From Margaritispora aquatica (lineage: Eukaryota > Ascomycota > Leotiomycetes > Helotiales > Discinellaceae): a stretch of DNA of 64,000 bases. Shown here in pieces: positions 12,286 to 23,110 of the stretch. The notes beneath the pieces were generated by a model, which searched no databases, was not told the origin of the DNA, and was given only the letters and a program-made list of their open reading frames with translations. Where the stretch lies: NCBI GenBank assembly GCA_007644065.1, contig VJWN01000020.1, forward strand, positions 663,191 to 727,190, given 5' to 3'. Each line of letters opens with the position of its first letter. Position 1 is the stretch's first letter. A program made the position numbers and the translations under genes.

Positions 12286-13908
12286 TTAACCGAAAGTTAT
12301 TTTTTGTCTCGTGAGATCATTAAAGACATCCTCAAGGACCTTCCGCTTCTTGTTAATCCCCTCACTGGTGTCGTAATCTTCAGTATTCCTGTTGCTTTCC
12401 TCTTCCGCATCAAGTATATCATCTTCAAAAGTTCGAGGAACCCATGCCCTGATCTGGCCATCCGTGTGCGCAGAATAAATCCCTTCGGTCTGACCTCTCC
12501 ACACCATAGATGTGATACGACTTTGAATGTTTCTTTCACCTGTTCTTGACCGGAGGCTTGAGGTATTTGGACCTGGAACTCTGAGGCGCTTCAGTAAGCG
12601 ACCCTCATGCATCTCGAACGCCAATATTTCTTTTTCATTCGGGTAAAACAGTACTTCTTTCCTTGGAGCCGACAAAGAAGTTGGGGAGGTAAGTAAGGGA
12701 AGTGTTGACAGGTGACCATTCTTGAGAGTGGGACCAAAGCTTGCAAGTGTGTTTGCACCATATGATGTGTCCCACACCCTCACACGATTATCATGACCTG
12801 CTGAAACTAAATAAGCACCGTCGTCTGTCCACGAAAGGCCATTAACGGCTGCACTGTGTGCTATTCCAGAATCCCTGGCTCTTGCACTTCTTCCTAGATC
12901 GTCTGGGCTGGTGATTCCGGTCGGGTCCTCGAGATCTAGTGCTCCTAGGCATCCTGCACTTTTACGTACATCCCAAAGACGAATAGTTCCGTCAACACCA
13001 CCACTGGCAAGAATATACTCTTCGGTTGGACTCCAGCTCACGGCAAGGATAGCTCCATGATGACCTGCCAGCGAATGTGTACTAGCGCCTGACTTTAAGT
13101 CAATTAACCTCACTGATGGGTGTTGTGTTGCGCATGCGACTAATAGGTGGTCCGCAATTGACGACAGGGCATGCGATTAGGTTGTTAGTTTGTGTATATC
13201 AGAAAAACATTGAAAGTTGAAGCCGTAGATCAGAATTTATAATACCTAGCAAATCTGACGCACATCTCAGAGATTCTAGGTATTGTCAGAAGTGAACATA
13301 CCGTATAGATAATGGAACCCAAGTCAAAGTCAGCAGACAAGCGGAGACCATCCATAGCATATAGCTTGAGATGGTGATCGTAGGAGCTCGATAGAAAAGC
13401 TGCAGAATCGAAAGGATAGAAACTGAGATGCGTGATGCCAAACCTGTGTGCCAAGACAGATCTCAAATAGCATTAGCTAGTCAACAAAAATACAGTTTTG
13501 AGCTTACCTTGCAATAGATCCTGTTGGTTTGAAGAGATGATTATAGTCCGAAGCATGGGTTTGAAGATCCCAAAGCTTTATTGATGAGCCTGCACCCCCT
13601 GACACAAGGCTTTGATAATCAGCCTTTATTTTGAGAAGGCAAATATGATTTACACTAGCTTACAATCTTCCATCAAGATCGATGGCTAGGGCATTCACGC
13701 CGGCTTGATGAGCCCATATCTTCTTCACTTCGGATGATTCGAATTGATGGTTTGCATTCTGGTCATCTTGGAGTAGTTCTTTCTCGCCACCATCAAATCT
13801 TAGGCTTGGAGCAAGTTGAAAGCTGTGGATCTGATGTGAGGTTTGAGTTCGAGCAAAGGTATGTGGGCGTAAGTGGCCCGTTGACCGATCAAACAGCGAT
13901 TGATTCAT
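12286..13908 (-). CDS. ERCC8: CSA/ERCC8-like WD40 repair protein, 464 aa if one unusual splice is accepted
   Basis: Exons on the minus strand: 13908-13664, 13609-13508, 13461-13302 and 13173-12286. WD repeats end in WD-type dipeptides within IKLWDLQ, IRLWDVR and VRVWDTS. Stretches such as FYPFDS, HLLVACATQHPSVRL and GHHGAILAVSWSP match the CSA family, the substrate receptor of the CUL4-DDB1 ubiquitin ligase in transcription-coupled nucleotide excision repair (yeast Rad28, fission yeast Ckn1). The C-terminus ends in the fungal-type DLTRQKITFG. Introns 1 and 2 are canonical. Intron 3 (13301-13174) has a good GTATGT donor, but its last two bases are CG, not AG, while the frame is preserved exactly. 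No canonical acceptor gives an open product, so this is a rare splice, a mutated site or a base error. It shares a 448-bp divergent promoter with the next gene. Confidence 0.88.
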
Positions 13909-14356
13909 ACATGAAATACTCTATGATACCTCAGATAGGTATCAATAACTCGAGTTTGTGACCAAAATATAGATGAGAGTCGAAGTAAACAAGACTTAAT
14001 TTAGACAACAATGGCGATGAGACAGGTGTATTTAGTCGTGGTTAAAGCAGAAAGGAACTCGATAGATGGGTTCCTAGAAAATCTGTAGTTGCTTAAACGA
14101 TGCTATACCTCCATGAGGCATTGAAGTGATACTGAATGTCCTGGAAATGCAAATATTAAAATCTTACATAAGCTGCATTGTGGCAAACGTTTCGTGACAA
14201 TAAAAGCGGGTCTGAAGTCCTTATAGCCAATGAAATCGTGGCCTATAATACAACTGCGAATTCAGTAAATACGGTCTTGATCGAATTGATCGCCATCACC
14301 ATCTCTGCTGCAACTATTGCTCATCAAATATACTCGATCCGCAACCTATACTCGCC
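13909..14356. promoter_or_regulatory. Shared divergent promoter region, CSA gene and Rrn10-like gene
   Basis: The 448 bp between the two start codons must hold both promoters, since the genes point away from each other. I see no clear TATA box or known operator. The assignment rests on geometry only. Confidence 0.45.
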
Positions 14357-14989
14357 ATGACATCCAAAGCTTTTGAGACAGGAATTTACGCGGTTCCTCC
14401 TTCTTCACCGCAAGAGACGAGCACCGATGAGAGGATATCGAGAAATAGACGACGCACTGTGTATCATGCCGTTGCTGGTAAGCCTCACATGGTCTAGGTA
14501 CCATCTCACATCTCTGAACATATTTTAGGTGAAATTTCGACCGCTGGCTTTATCCCTAAGCATCCTGTGATATCTTCTGGGCGCGATACAGCCTCATCTT
14601 CAGCAAACGCATTGCCACCAGAAATCGTATTATATCAGAGCCTCAAGGCCCCAATGAGATATGCCGAGTTTGATGTCTACTTCGCAAATGAGAAACGTTC
14701 CGTGACCGACTTACCTGGCTCAGATATGCTCAAGTCATTGCATTGCTATGCCTCTGCGTTCTATTCTCGCTCAAGTCTGGATGCTGGAGCAGATGACTGG
14801 AAAAGCCTTGATGAAACTGCACTGGTCGCTTTCGGAATTCTCCTCGAGGAAATGACCTTGGAGACACTTGGAAAGACCGGTGACCTTGTATTTACCGAAG
14901 GAGAAGTTGACAGAAAACCGACTGTCCAGGACAAGAAACCAAAATCAAAACAAAGACCATCCAAGAAGCGTCGGCTGGATTCCAGGTAG
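14357..14989 (+). CDS. Small nuclear-type protein, possibly the Rrn10 subunit of the Pol I upstream activating factor, 193 aa
   Basis: Two exons, 14357-14477 and 14529-14989, with a 51-nt GT-AG intron. The N-terminus is polar with an Arg-rich stretch (SRNRRRT). A conserved-looking core follows: YAEFDVYFAN, then LPGSDMLKSLHCYASAFYS, then DETALVAFGILLEEM. The C-terminal 25 residues are Lys/Arg-rich and end in KKRRLDSR, a probable nuclear localisation signal. The LPxSDxLKxxHxYAS-FY pattern followed by DETALxAxGILLEE is what I recall of the Rrn10 family, part of the factor that activates rDNA transcription by RNA polymerase I. That recognition is from memory and moderate only. The gene itself is well supported by splicing and composition. 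It is divergent from the CSA gene. Confidence 0.7.
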
Positions 14990-17900
14990 CAGACAAATTT
15001 CTTTCCCCTAAAGAGCCTTTAGATTTCGAACAGGATTTTGGTAGGAGTCACGCACAAATCTGCATCACGAGTTGCTACATTATGGGTAAGTTAATTGAAA
15101 CCATCTCTTTCCATTCACCAGCTCAGTTTTCAAGTAGCGTATATCACGAAGCATAATATTACTATGCTCCTATCAGTACAAATCTCGTCTCTTTGCGCGA
15201 GCAAGCGGAGAACGATAATTGGCATATCAGCCACTTCTGGTATTTGTTCTTGCAAACCTATGACTCAAATATGGGTTTCTTGGATTCAGGTTTAGCTATT
15301 TACAATCCAAGTTTGAGAGGAACCTGCGGTCTGGAGGATACTTCAAGTATCACACCCTTGATTATTGGGGTTCTAGATCTATTTGTGATCAGGAATACTC
15401 AGTCGATACCTCGGGTTTCCATAATCTCAAGGGGCTTGGGGTATTGAAGTAGCTATTTCGCTTCTATTCTCCTCATTTGCTCAAGGCTTAGACACATGAC
15501 CCTCGTGATCAAGACATTTCCTCTGGGGAAATGAAAAGAAAGCAATTGATACAAGGTACCTTATGCGGAATACTCCAGCCGCACAAAATCCGCATCCACT
15601 TCAAGGGAGAGGATGACATATTCGGCTTCAAATCAAATATGTTCAGCATTTACCACGTGGAAAAGGCCGTGCAAGCCAAAGCAAACAATGCATTCTGGGG
15701 CACCACCACCACATGGCTGGAAATACCCTTCTGGAAAGATCGCAGACAGGCGCCCCTCGAGATTGCTCATCGGCAAGTGATCCACCAAATGTTTTCCACC
15801 TGCCGAGCTGTACGGAAGCGGAAGGATAAAGTCATCCACTCAGTCTGATACAGGCATCCCGCAAAGTCGCCATATTTGTTTGTCCATCCTGCAAAGAACG
15901 CACTTGAAAAGGACATGTCGTATTGAGGTATCTTTGCAAAGGTACTTGGAGTGACCTGTCACCCGCTGTTTTAGACATGCCGCTCGCCGGGGTTCAGTCT
16001 TCTCAATAAATGATTATGGTCCGGGCTGGCCAGCCTCTGATTTAAATGCCCTGGCCGGACTGACGAATGGAAAAAATTCACAACATTTTCTGCAGCTTAT
16101 CAAACATGCTGAAAGTGGAGTACCGTAATATGTGATAAGGTACTCATATAAATTAATCCGGCGCCAATATTGTTATTACACGCACATTATAGATGCATGA
16201 ATTGATGGCAAAGGTAATTTTTTAGCGGCTAAAGGCTATTTGAGGCCTCCTAAACGCGCAGATATATTCCCATCTTTATCTAAATTACTCTTCTTGCTCC
16301 TCATGCTCATACACCGCTCGAGCATGTTTAAATTCAGGTCATCGTTGGAGCCACGGGATGGATCTTCACTGAGTTTTGTATCTGATCGTCCCAAGCCTAG
16401 CAACAATACGCCTTGCTATTGTCGGCGATGTTATGTGCCGAGGCTAGGATATGTAGGGAAGAGCTGCTTGATGATCGCCCCTCCTTAAAGGTTTCGCCTT
16501 GCCGAACGACACCAGGTAATTCTTGAAACCAGTTCGGGTTCCTGGCTACGGAGAATTTATCTAAATAGTGCTTTCTCGTCCGATTATTGAACTTACTACC
16601 CGAAATGGCCAAATCATGCCTTTTGTGATGGAGGTTCTTGGCACCACAACAGTGAAGTGGACATATCTCAGAGGTGTTTTCTGAAATTCACGGTTGGAAC
16701 AAGCCCCAACTCAGATACAGTTGTGCAAATAATGCGAGGATTGTTATCAACCAGTGGTGAGACTGGTAAGGATCATGTTGTGAATTGGACAAATACTATG
16801 AACTTCAGATTGGGACTACATTTGAAGAAGTTTTGGATGATCTCCAGTTGCTGCCGCTATCGGCTATTCTGACTCGTTACAGCATCAAAACTTACGCGGG
16901 GCGTTTTGTTATTATGTCCAGTTCGATAATACATTCAATGAGGTACGAACCATTGGATACCGTTGCTCCAGGCTGCCACCGCCTTTTGTCTGGCTGAAAA
17001 CTTATGATGAACCATCGAATTTGACTGCCGCATATCTCATCTTCTCCAGCGCAACGGGTCGCTGTTGTATCGGTCTATGACATCGGAGCTGACAGCTCTG
17101 CTTGATGATCCAAATCTCATGGACCGAAATATTGTATCTGCGCTATTCCTAAAGTGTGATTTGCGAGATTACTAAATGAAGTCCCTCGGGTCAAAGTGCT
17201 CCGCACAGGTGGCCAGTCTTTGAGCTCGAGCTCCAACCTGCATCGTGAAAGATTGCGTCAAGATATGCATTACATGCTAATCGTGTCTGCAAACTCTCTG
17301 AAAACGATTTTATGATCGCGACATAATGGACCTCAAGTGTACCAGAATTGGGCACCAGCCCAGATTACTCATTACTATTCTTCGTATCTCACAGAGCATG
17401 AACACATCTTGCAACATACCTGCTTACTTCACCCAGTGCTTGATATGCCACAAATGAAGGAGGGAGGAGAGCACTGGGGCCCCCCGTTCGATTTCGGCTG
17501 ACGGAGCGATTTGGGGAGGTCAGCTTCGGTCCCATCACCTTGGATTTGGAAGTCGGGGCTGACCGGGACACTAGATCCTTTGAAGCTTGCGAAAGCGAGC
17601 GCTAGAAGGCCCAAGTTGCTATGGAAGAAGCCTGGAGGATTGGAAGCTGTGCAACTATTTACCGGCTGTCGTACGAAGGAGAACGTTTTCAACCATGCCT
17701 CCAATTATAGGGTGGCGACAGAGCTTTATGGCCGCAATTCAGACTTGTCTGAAAGCAAATGAAATATTTTACTCTACGATACCTCTTTAGGTATAGCAAC
17801 ACTGGCATTATGATGGGCAGGAGGTGCACAGAGCTTTTAGACACTCACACTGCGACTCAGAACTGGACCCTCTGCCCGGCTAGGAAAAAGGCTTTCCCCT

Positions 17901-19538
17901 CTTAATGCTCAGCCGAGCTGTATCTATAAAATACGGAGGTAGTCGTATGGGCCTAAAGAATGCACAGTATGTCGCTAGACTACTTTACTACTGGCCTTAG
18001 GTGTCTTCGAATCGTCTATGAGCAACTTTGAACTTATCACTAGATGATCCCATGCATCTTAGACCGCATTATATTTCGGACATCCGGCACTTGAAATTCA
18101 AGGTGGTCCCCTTCCATCACCACTTCTTCTGGTGTCGAACCCTGTTCTTATTACAAACCTTGACCGATAATTCCATTGAAGAGAGCTTTACGCTTTACCC
18201 TTCACAGTTTTTGTCCCACCTAGCTAGTCCCACCTTGTCCCACCTTTGACAGGACTAGATTGGCTTGTCTGCCCCGAACTAAGGCACTCTAGCTTGTACA
18301 CCGTTACTGTTGCTCCAATCCCAAGTCCAACGATACCTAACCACGCCAACTCTCTCTTCTTCGCGTCTTCAGGTTTGTGAGCCAGAATCCAGAGTCCAAG
18401 TTTCAACTGAACCATCTGCTGGCCTGTTCAACGGTCTCTCCCTCCCTCTCCGTACCAGTCTCCAGTACCAGTACCAGCACCAGCCACTACTAGACCTGCG
18501 CCTACCAAACTTCATACCCCAAACCATCTCTCACCCTCTACCAACTACGAGCACCTTCACGCTTTGAGAGTTCCAACCGCAACATCCCCCTGCCACCATT
18601 GTCGCCTCAGGTCATTACCCGTTATCATAGCGGATCACGTCTGCGCCGTGTTGGCGTTGCACTTGCGCTGTTCTGATTGCGGACGCAAACTTCCTCTCTC
18701 GCCTCGTTGCATAGCTTTCGTAGCTCTGGATGCCGACATTTAGTCCTGTATCAACATACGGCACATCACCAAGCACTGAACATCACCACTCTCAGACATT
18801 CACCATCCAATCCATATCAAGCCTTACGACGCTACGTACTGGCCAATTTGATACTTCCAGGCACAGCGTAGTGCGGAATAGAAGCTGTGCCCCAGTCTTC
18901 TAGATCAAGCTTGTTCAGTCGAGGATTGGGACATTCCTAGTTCAAGAAAAAGGCAAGCAGAAGACTTCGCGGGCGACGGGACTTGTACAAACATCTCGCC
19001 TCCTTTTGGCTTGTGAGATACTCGAGATCTTAAACGCAGGAAAGCCGCATTGCAGTGCAGCGCATTCCCTATCTTGGAAAAGCGCCTCTACTTCCTGTGG
19101 TCGCAGATCTTCGGAAGACAGAATAGTCAGGTATCTACCGGTATGATTTTTCTTGTTGTTACACATTTTTGTTCTTGCTATAGTTCTGGTCAATTTAGAC
19201 TTGCGCCCGCCCCAATTGCGTTTGCGCTCCAAGATTTCATACCTACCCAATGCACATTCCACATTTTTACCTAGTGCTAATCTTGCTCGTTACAATCCAG
19301 ATCCCAATTCCTAAATTTCCAATCAGCCTGTACGAAACCTAGAACCCAATTCTGATTGCGCGCGCTCGTTACATGATCAACACGTCGGCCTGTCCTACCT
19401 AACGGCTCAGATGATCCTCCAACAAGCTCTAAACAACTCTGTGTTCACTCAGAGCCTGTAAGAAGCCGCCGTGCTTGACTGCCGTTCATGGCCTTCGTTG
19501 CCGTGATCGCTTGATAGTCTGTGTGAATACAGGTAGTC
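14990..19538. other. 4.5 kb without a firm gene; probable long leader of the downstream regulator
   Basis: A frame of 105 codons at 15531-15848 (+) has no recognisable domain and no splice partners, and it is the only candidate exon. From about 18.0 kb the plus strand is pyrimidine-rich. A hexamer-like tract of CAGTAC/CAGCAC units lies near 18454-18485. The stretch up to 19538 contains many short upstream frames. Large fungal regulators often have long leaders, so part of this region is probably promoter and 5' UTR of the Zn2Cys6 gene. RNA data would be needed to place the start. Confidence 0.45.
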
Positions 19539-22500
19539 ATGATGGAAAATGGTCCCGACCCCAAACGTCCCCGCCTAGGTCCTCCTACCGAAGCGTGGTC
19601 GTCTACTTCAGCAAACTCCCCTCGAAATCTTCCTCCGCCTGTTCACGCTGCCTCTTATCCTCAAAACAATTCTCCTTTTTCTCGTCCGGACGTACCTCCA
19701 CCACACTACCCACTCGACCGTAGACTTCCTCCCGACCATAACCAGTACGAACACCATCCTCAAGACCCTCGAAGACCCAGCTCAGGTCCTCCTGCCCATG
19801 CACCTTATCAATATCAACCACCACCAATACTTCCTCCTCCACCACAACCTTATACTAGACCTCAAGACCCGATGGTGAAAAGGGATCCGTCCGATGATCC
19901 AACACCCCCAACAGCACAGTCAATATACAGACCACCGTCCACTAGTAATGGCCATGATCACAATGTAAATCCCATCCCACACCACGAACCTCCGGGTCGG
20001 ACGTATGACCCTACGAGACAGACAAGCTTCCAACAGAATTCCTATCCACCTACACCAAGTCCAATGTCAGCCCAAGAGCCCTACCCCCCTTTCTCAAACA
20101 ACGGGCTCCCAGCCACTCGAGATCCGGCGTACTCTTCGGTAACATATCCCGCCGCTCAGAGAGCTGAACAACAAAATCAGATCAAGAGGAAAGCACAGAG
20201 GGCAGCTCAGGCATGCGATAGTTGTCGAACTTTGAAGGCTAAATGCGATGAAGGGAGACCAGCATGTGGCAGCTGCAAGGAGAAAGGAGCTGAGTGTCGA
20301 TACAGAGACCCTCCCCCAAAGCAGTTTGTAGTCACTTCTATTAACCAGGAATTTCGCTGACGAAAATTAGGCAAGATAAACAGACGGCTGACATCATCGA
20401 AGTTATTATGGAGATGAGGACCATGATGAACTCCAGATTTGAACGATTAGAAAATGAGTTCAAAGAGTTCAAAGCTAGCATGCAGGTTAACGTCGCGAAA
20501 AGACAATCTATTGAGCCTATTCTCAAGCAAGAAATGGAGGAATCGAATCACCAGACCATGCCCCCTTACTCGAGACCGTCTGTTGGTTCAGAGACCTTTC
20601 ATTCTGCGGATTCACCTTATTCGTCCAATTCGAGTCAACACAAAACAGTCGGGTTTGCACCGCTGCCCACTGCACAGCGAGACTTAGGACCACCACTTCC
20701 GCAAGTCTCAGGAGATAAGGACGATAGTAGCGATGAAGACAACAGTGGTGCGGTAAATCCTGGGCCCGCAGGGGTTTCCAATATACCGATCAACCATACC
20801 ACTGGCGCAGCGCGACTTTTGCTTATAACTCCTATCGCAGAGTTAGTAGCGGACGTAAAATGGCTTCAGAAAAAGAAGTTTGGAAGTCTTTTCCCCATGG
20901 TTATGGAATCACGGAGGGGATGCCTCAGATTGTTCGGATATGGGGAAGGCCATGATAGTATTCCTGGATATGATAATGACCCGATAACAGATCACATGGC
21001 CGAGAATTCCCCAGGTGATTCTCCTTCCAGCGCTCCATCGCCCGATGTTATCCACGATGAATGGGGTCAAATAGGTGGTTTCACGCCTCCGGCCTCTGTC
21101 GACTTTCCCCATCGTGAATTTTCGCGAGGAGAAATTAATGCGGCCGGAATGCCTGACCTCAGTCGAAGTACAGTTTCTACTTTAATTCATGCCTACAAGA
21201 TGCATTTTAACAATATGCATCCGCTTCTTGCTCCAAGGACGCTGGATACTATGGTGGATCGCTTTTTGAAAAGCATTCCTGAAGGACCATCCAGACCAAA
21301 ACAGGTGCCCATGCAAGCTGGTTTTGTTGGTGGAGGTAATTACATGAATCCAGAAAGTCCTGGCGCCAAGCGGAAGAGGTCTCCTGCCTCGGGAGATTAT
21401 CCAGATATTTTGTCTGCACCTACAGAATACAAAGCTGGGCATCCCATGCGCACCATGACAACCTGTCTTATTTTGCTGTGCATGGCTCTTGGGAAAATCA
21501 GTCAACATGTGGGCAAAATCTTTGAATACGAAACTGAGATGGGGGAGAAAGAGCACGAATCATTCATGACCAATTCACCTAGCTACCGTAATGGAGTTCC
21601 CCAATCGCCACTTCAAGCTTCTTCGATCATGAACACGCCAAACGCCATGGGTTCGCCTCAAGATATGGAGCGCAACCGGTCTCGAAGTCGAAGGCAATCT
21701 CTCGAAAACAACTCGATTCCTCGATCATCATCCACAAGAGCAAGAAATGTCGATCGCATCCCAGGATTGGCTTATTTTGCCATTGCAAGTGATATCATTG
21801 GGAATCAGCTTGGCGGCAATACTCTTCAGCATGTCCATGCAGGCATACTCGCAGGATTGTATCAGGCTCAAATCGGACGAGTGATGGAAAGTCATGCCTA
21901 CATCTCTACCGCATCGAGAACTTTGCAGATTCTCTTGCGTGTGTGAGTATTCTGCGTTTATTTTGACTTGCTTTTGCTAAACCTGTGTAGGAAAATCGAT
22001 CGATTCAAAACTTACAAGATGGAACGAAAGATCCCGCCTCATAAAGACAACCCACTCATATTTGCATTTTGGACATGTCTACAGCTTGAGAGGTATGTGA
22101 AGCTTAAACGCAGTATGCAACCTTTTTCTGACTGAAAGCAGTGATATCCTTGCTGAACTGCCCTTTCCTCAAACCGGAGTTCTCACTTTCGAAGAAGATA
22201 TGCCACACCCAAACATAGAAACTGCTTGTTCGATTGATCAGTTCGAGGGAAGAGTCATTGAAAGCTATACTGCGCAACTGCTACTTCGGAAACATCTCAA
22301 TTCTCTCCACAGTACATTCTACAATCCCAAGAATGGTAGGCTCTATCTCCCTTCCTCCTTGTGCTACAGATATTTCTAACCTGAAATAGATCTCGATCCC
22401 AAGATTTTCTTCCTTTCCATTGCAGCACACATTGCAAATCTGGAATCTTCGATCAAGATCTGGGCTCCAGACATGCAGTGGGACATAACGAAAGGCGAGC

Positions 22501-23110
22501 CCGCGACAGACATCCTTGAGGCTCGTTTACGCGCCAAGTATTATGGAGCACAGGTGATCACATACAGACACTTCATCCTGAAAATTCTCCAGGGTGATAA
22601 ACCATTAGTAGGCGATGCCTGGGAGGAGACTAGACTTCCCAAGATTGACGCGGACGATGCAACTGTCAAGGATTATGCATCAAGGGGAATACAGGCGCTT
22701 ATCCATAGTACAAGGGCTTTTCACAGCATTGGACCCCCATGGGATAAGAGGCTGAATGTCACCAATATTTGGGGAACAGCACATGCGTATGATCTACTCT
22801 TCTACTCTCTATCTATATGTAACTAACTTCAAACAGTCAGTGGGGCAACATGTTGGTTCTCTTAGCAGCATTTAAGCATGCGGATCTTCACCAAGTTCTC
22901 ATCAGCCATATTAGCGCAGAAGGTATCAAGGAATTGCTATGCAACACTATCAAGTTCCTCAAATTCGTCGCATCTCGCACCTCGGCTCTCTCAGCAGATT
23001 GGAGGATATTGGAAGCCGTGGCCTACAAATTAGGCTTCAATCTGTCGATCTCACACGATACGAATTCGAGCTTTGGGAGTTCAGCAGATACTCCAATGGG
23101 AGGGCGTTGA
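19539..23110 (+). CDS. Zn2Cys6 transcription factor with fungal-specific regulatory domain, 1107 aa
   Basis: Six exons: 19539-20323, 20371-21942, 21991-22092, 22142-22335, 22390-22786 and 22837-23110. All five introns are GT-AG, 47-54 nt long. The first ~215 residues are Pro/Ser/Gln-rich and low complexity, beginning MMENGPDPKRPR (a possible nuclear signal). The binuclear zinc cluster lies at about residues 225-253 in the order CDSC, KCDEGRPACGSC, ECRY, with the usual Lys/Arg between Cys 2 and Cys 3. Exon 2 opens with a short heptad-like coiled coil (ADIIEVIMEMRTMMNSRFERLENEF), the expected dimerisation element. An acidic Ser-rich linker follows, then the helical middle-homology region from about 21160 to 22830. 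It should bind CGG-containing DNA in the nucleus; targets are not deducible. The zinc cluster sits unusually far from the N-terminus. It converges on DNMT5 across a 4.7-kb gap. Confidence 0.92.

Noticed and set aside
15531..15848. 105-codon plus-strand frame
   Set aside because: Some codon bias, but no recognisable domain, no adjoining exons and an overlapping frame on the other strand. Kept only as a comment in the gap entry.
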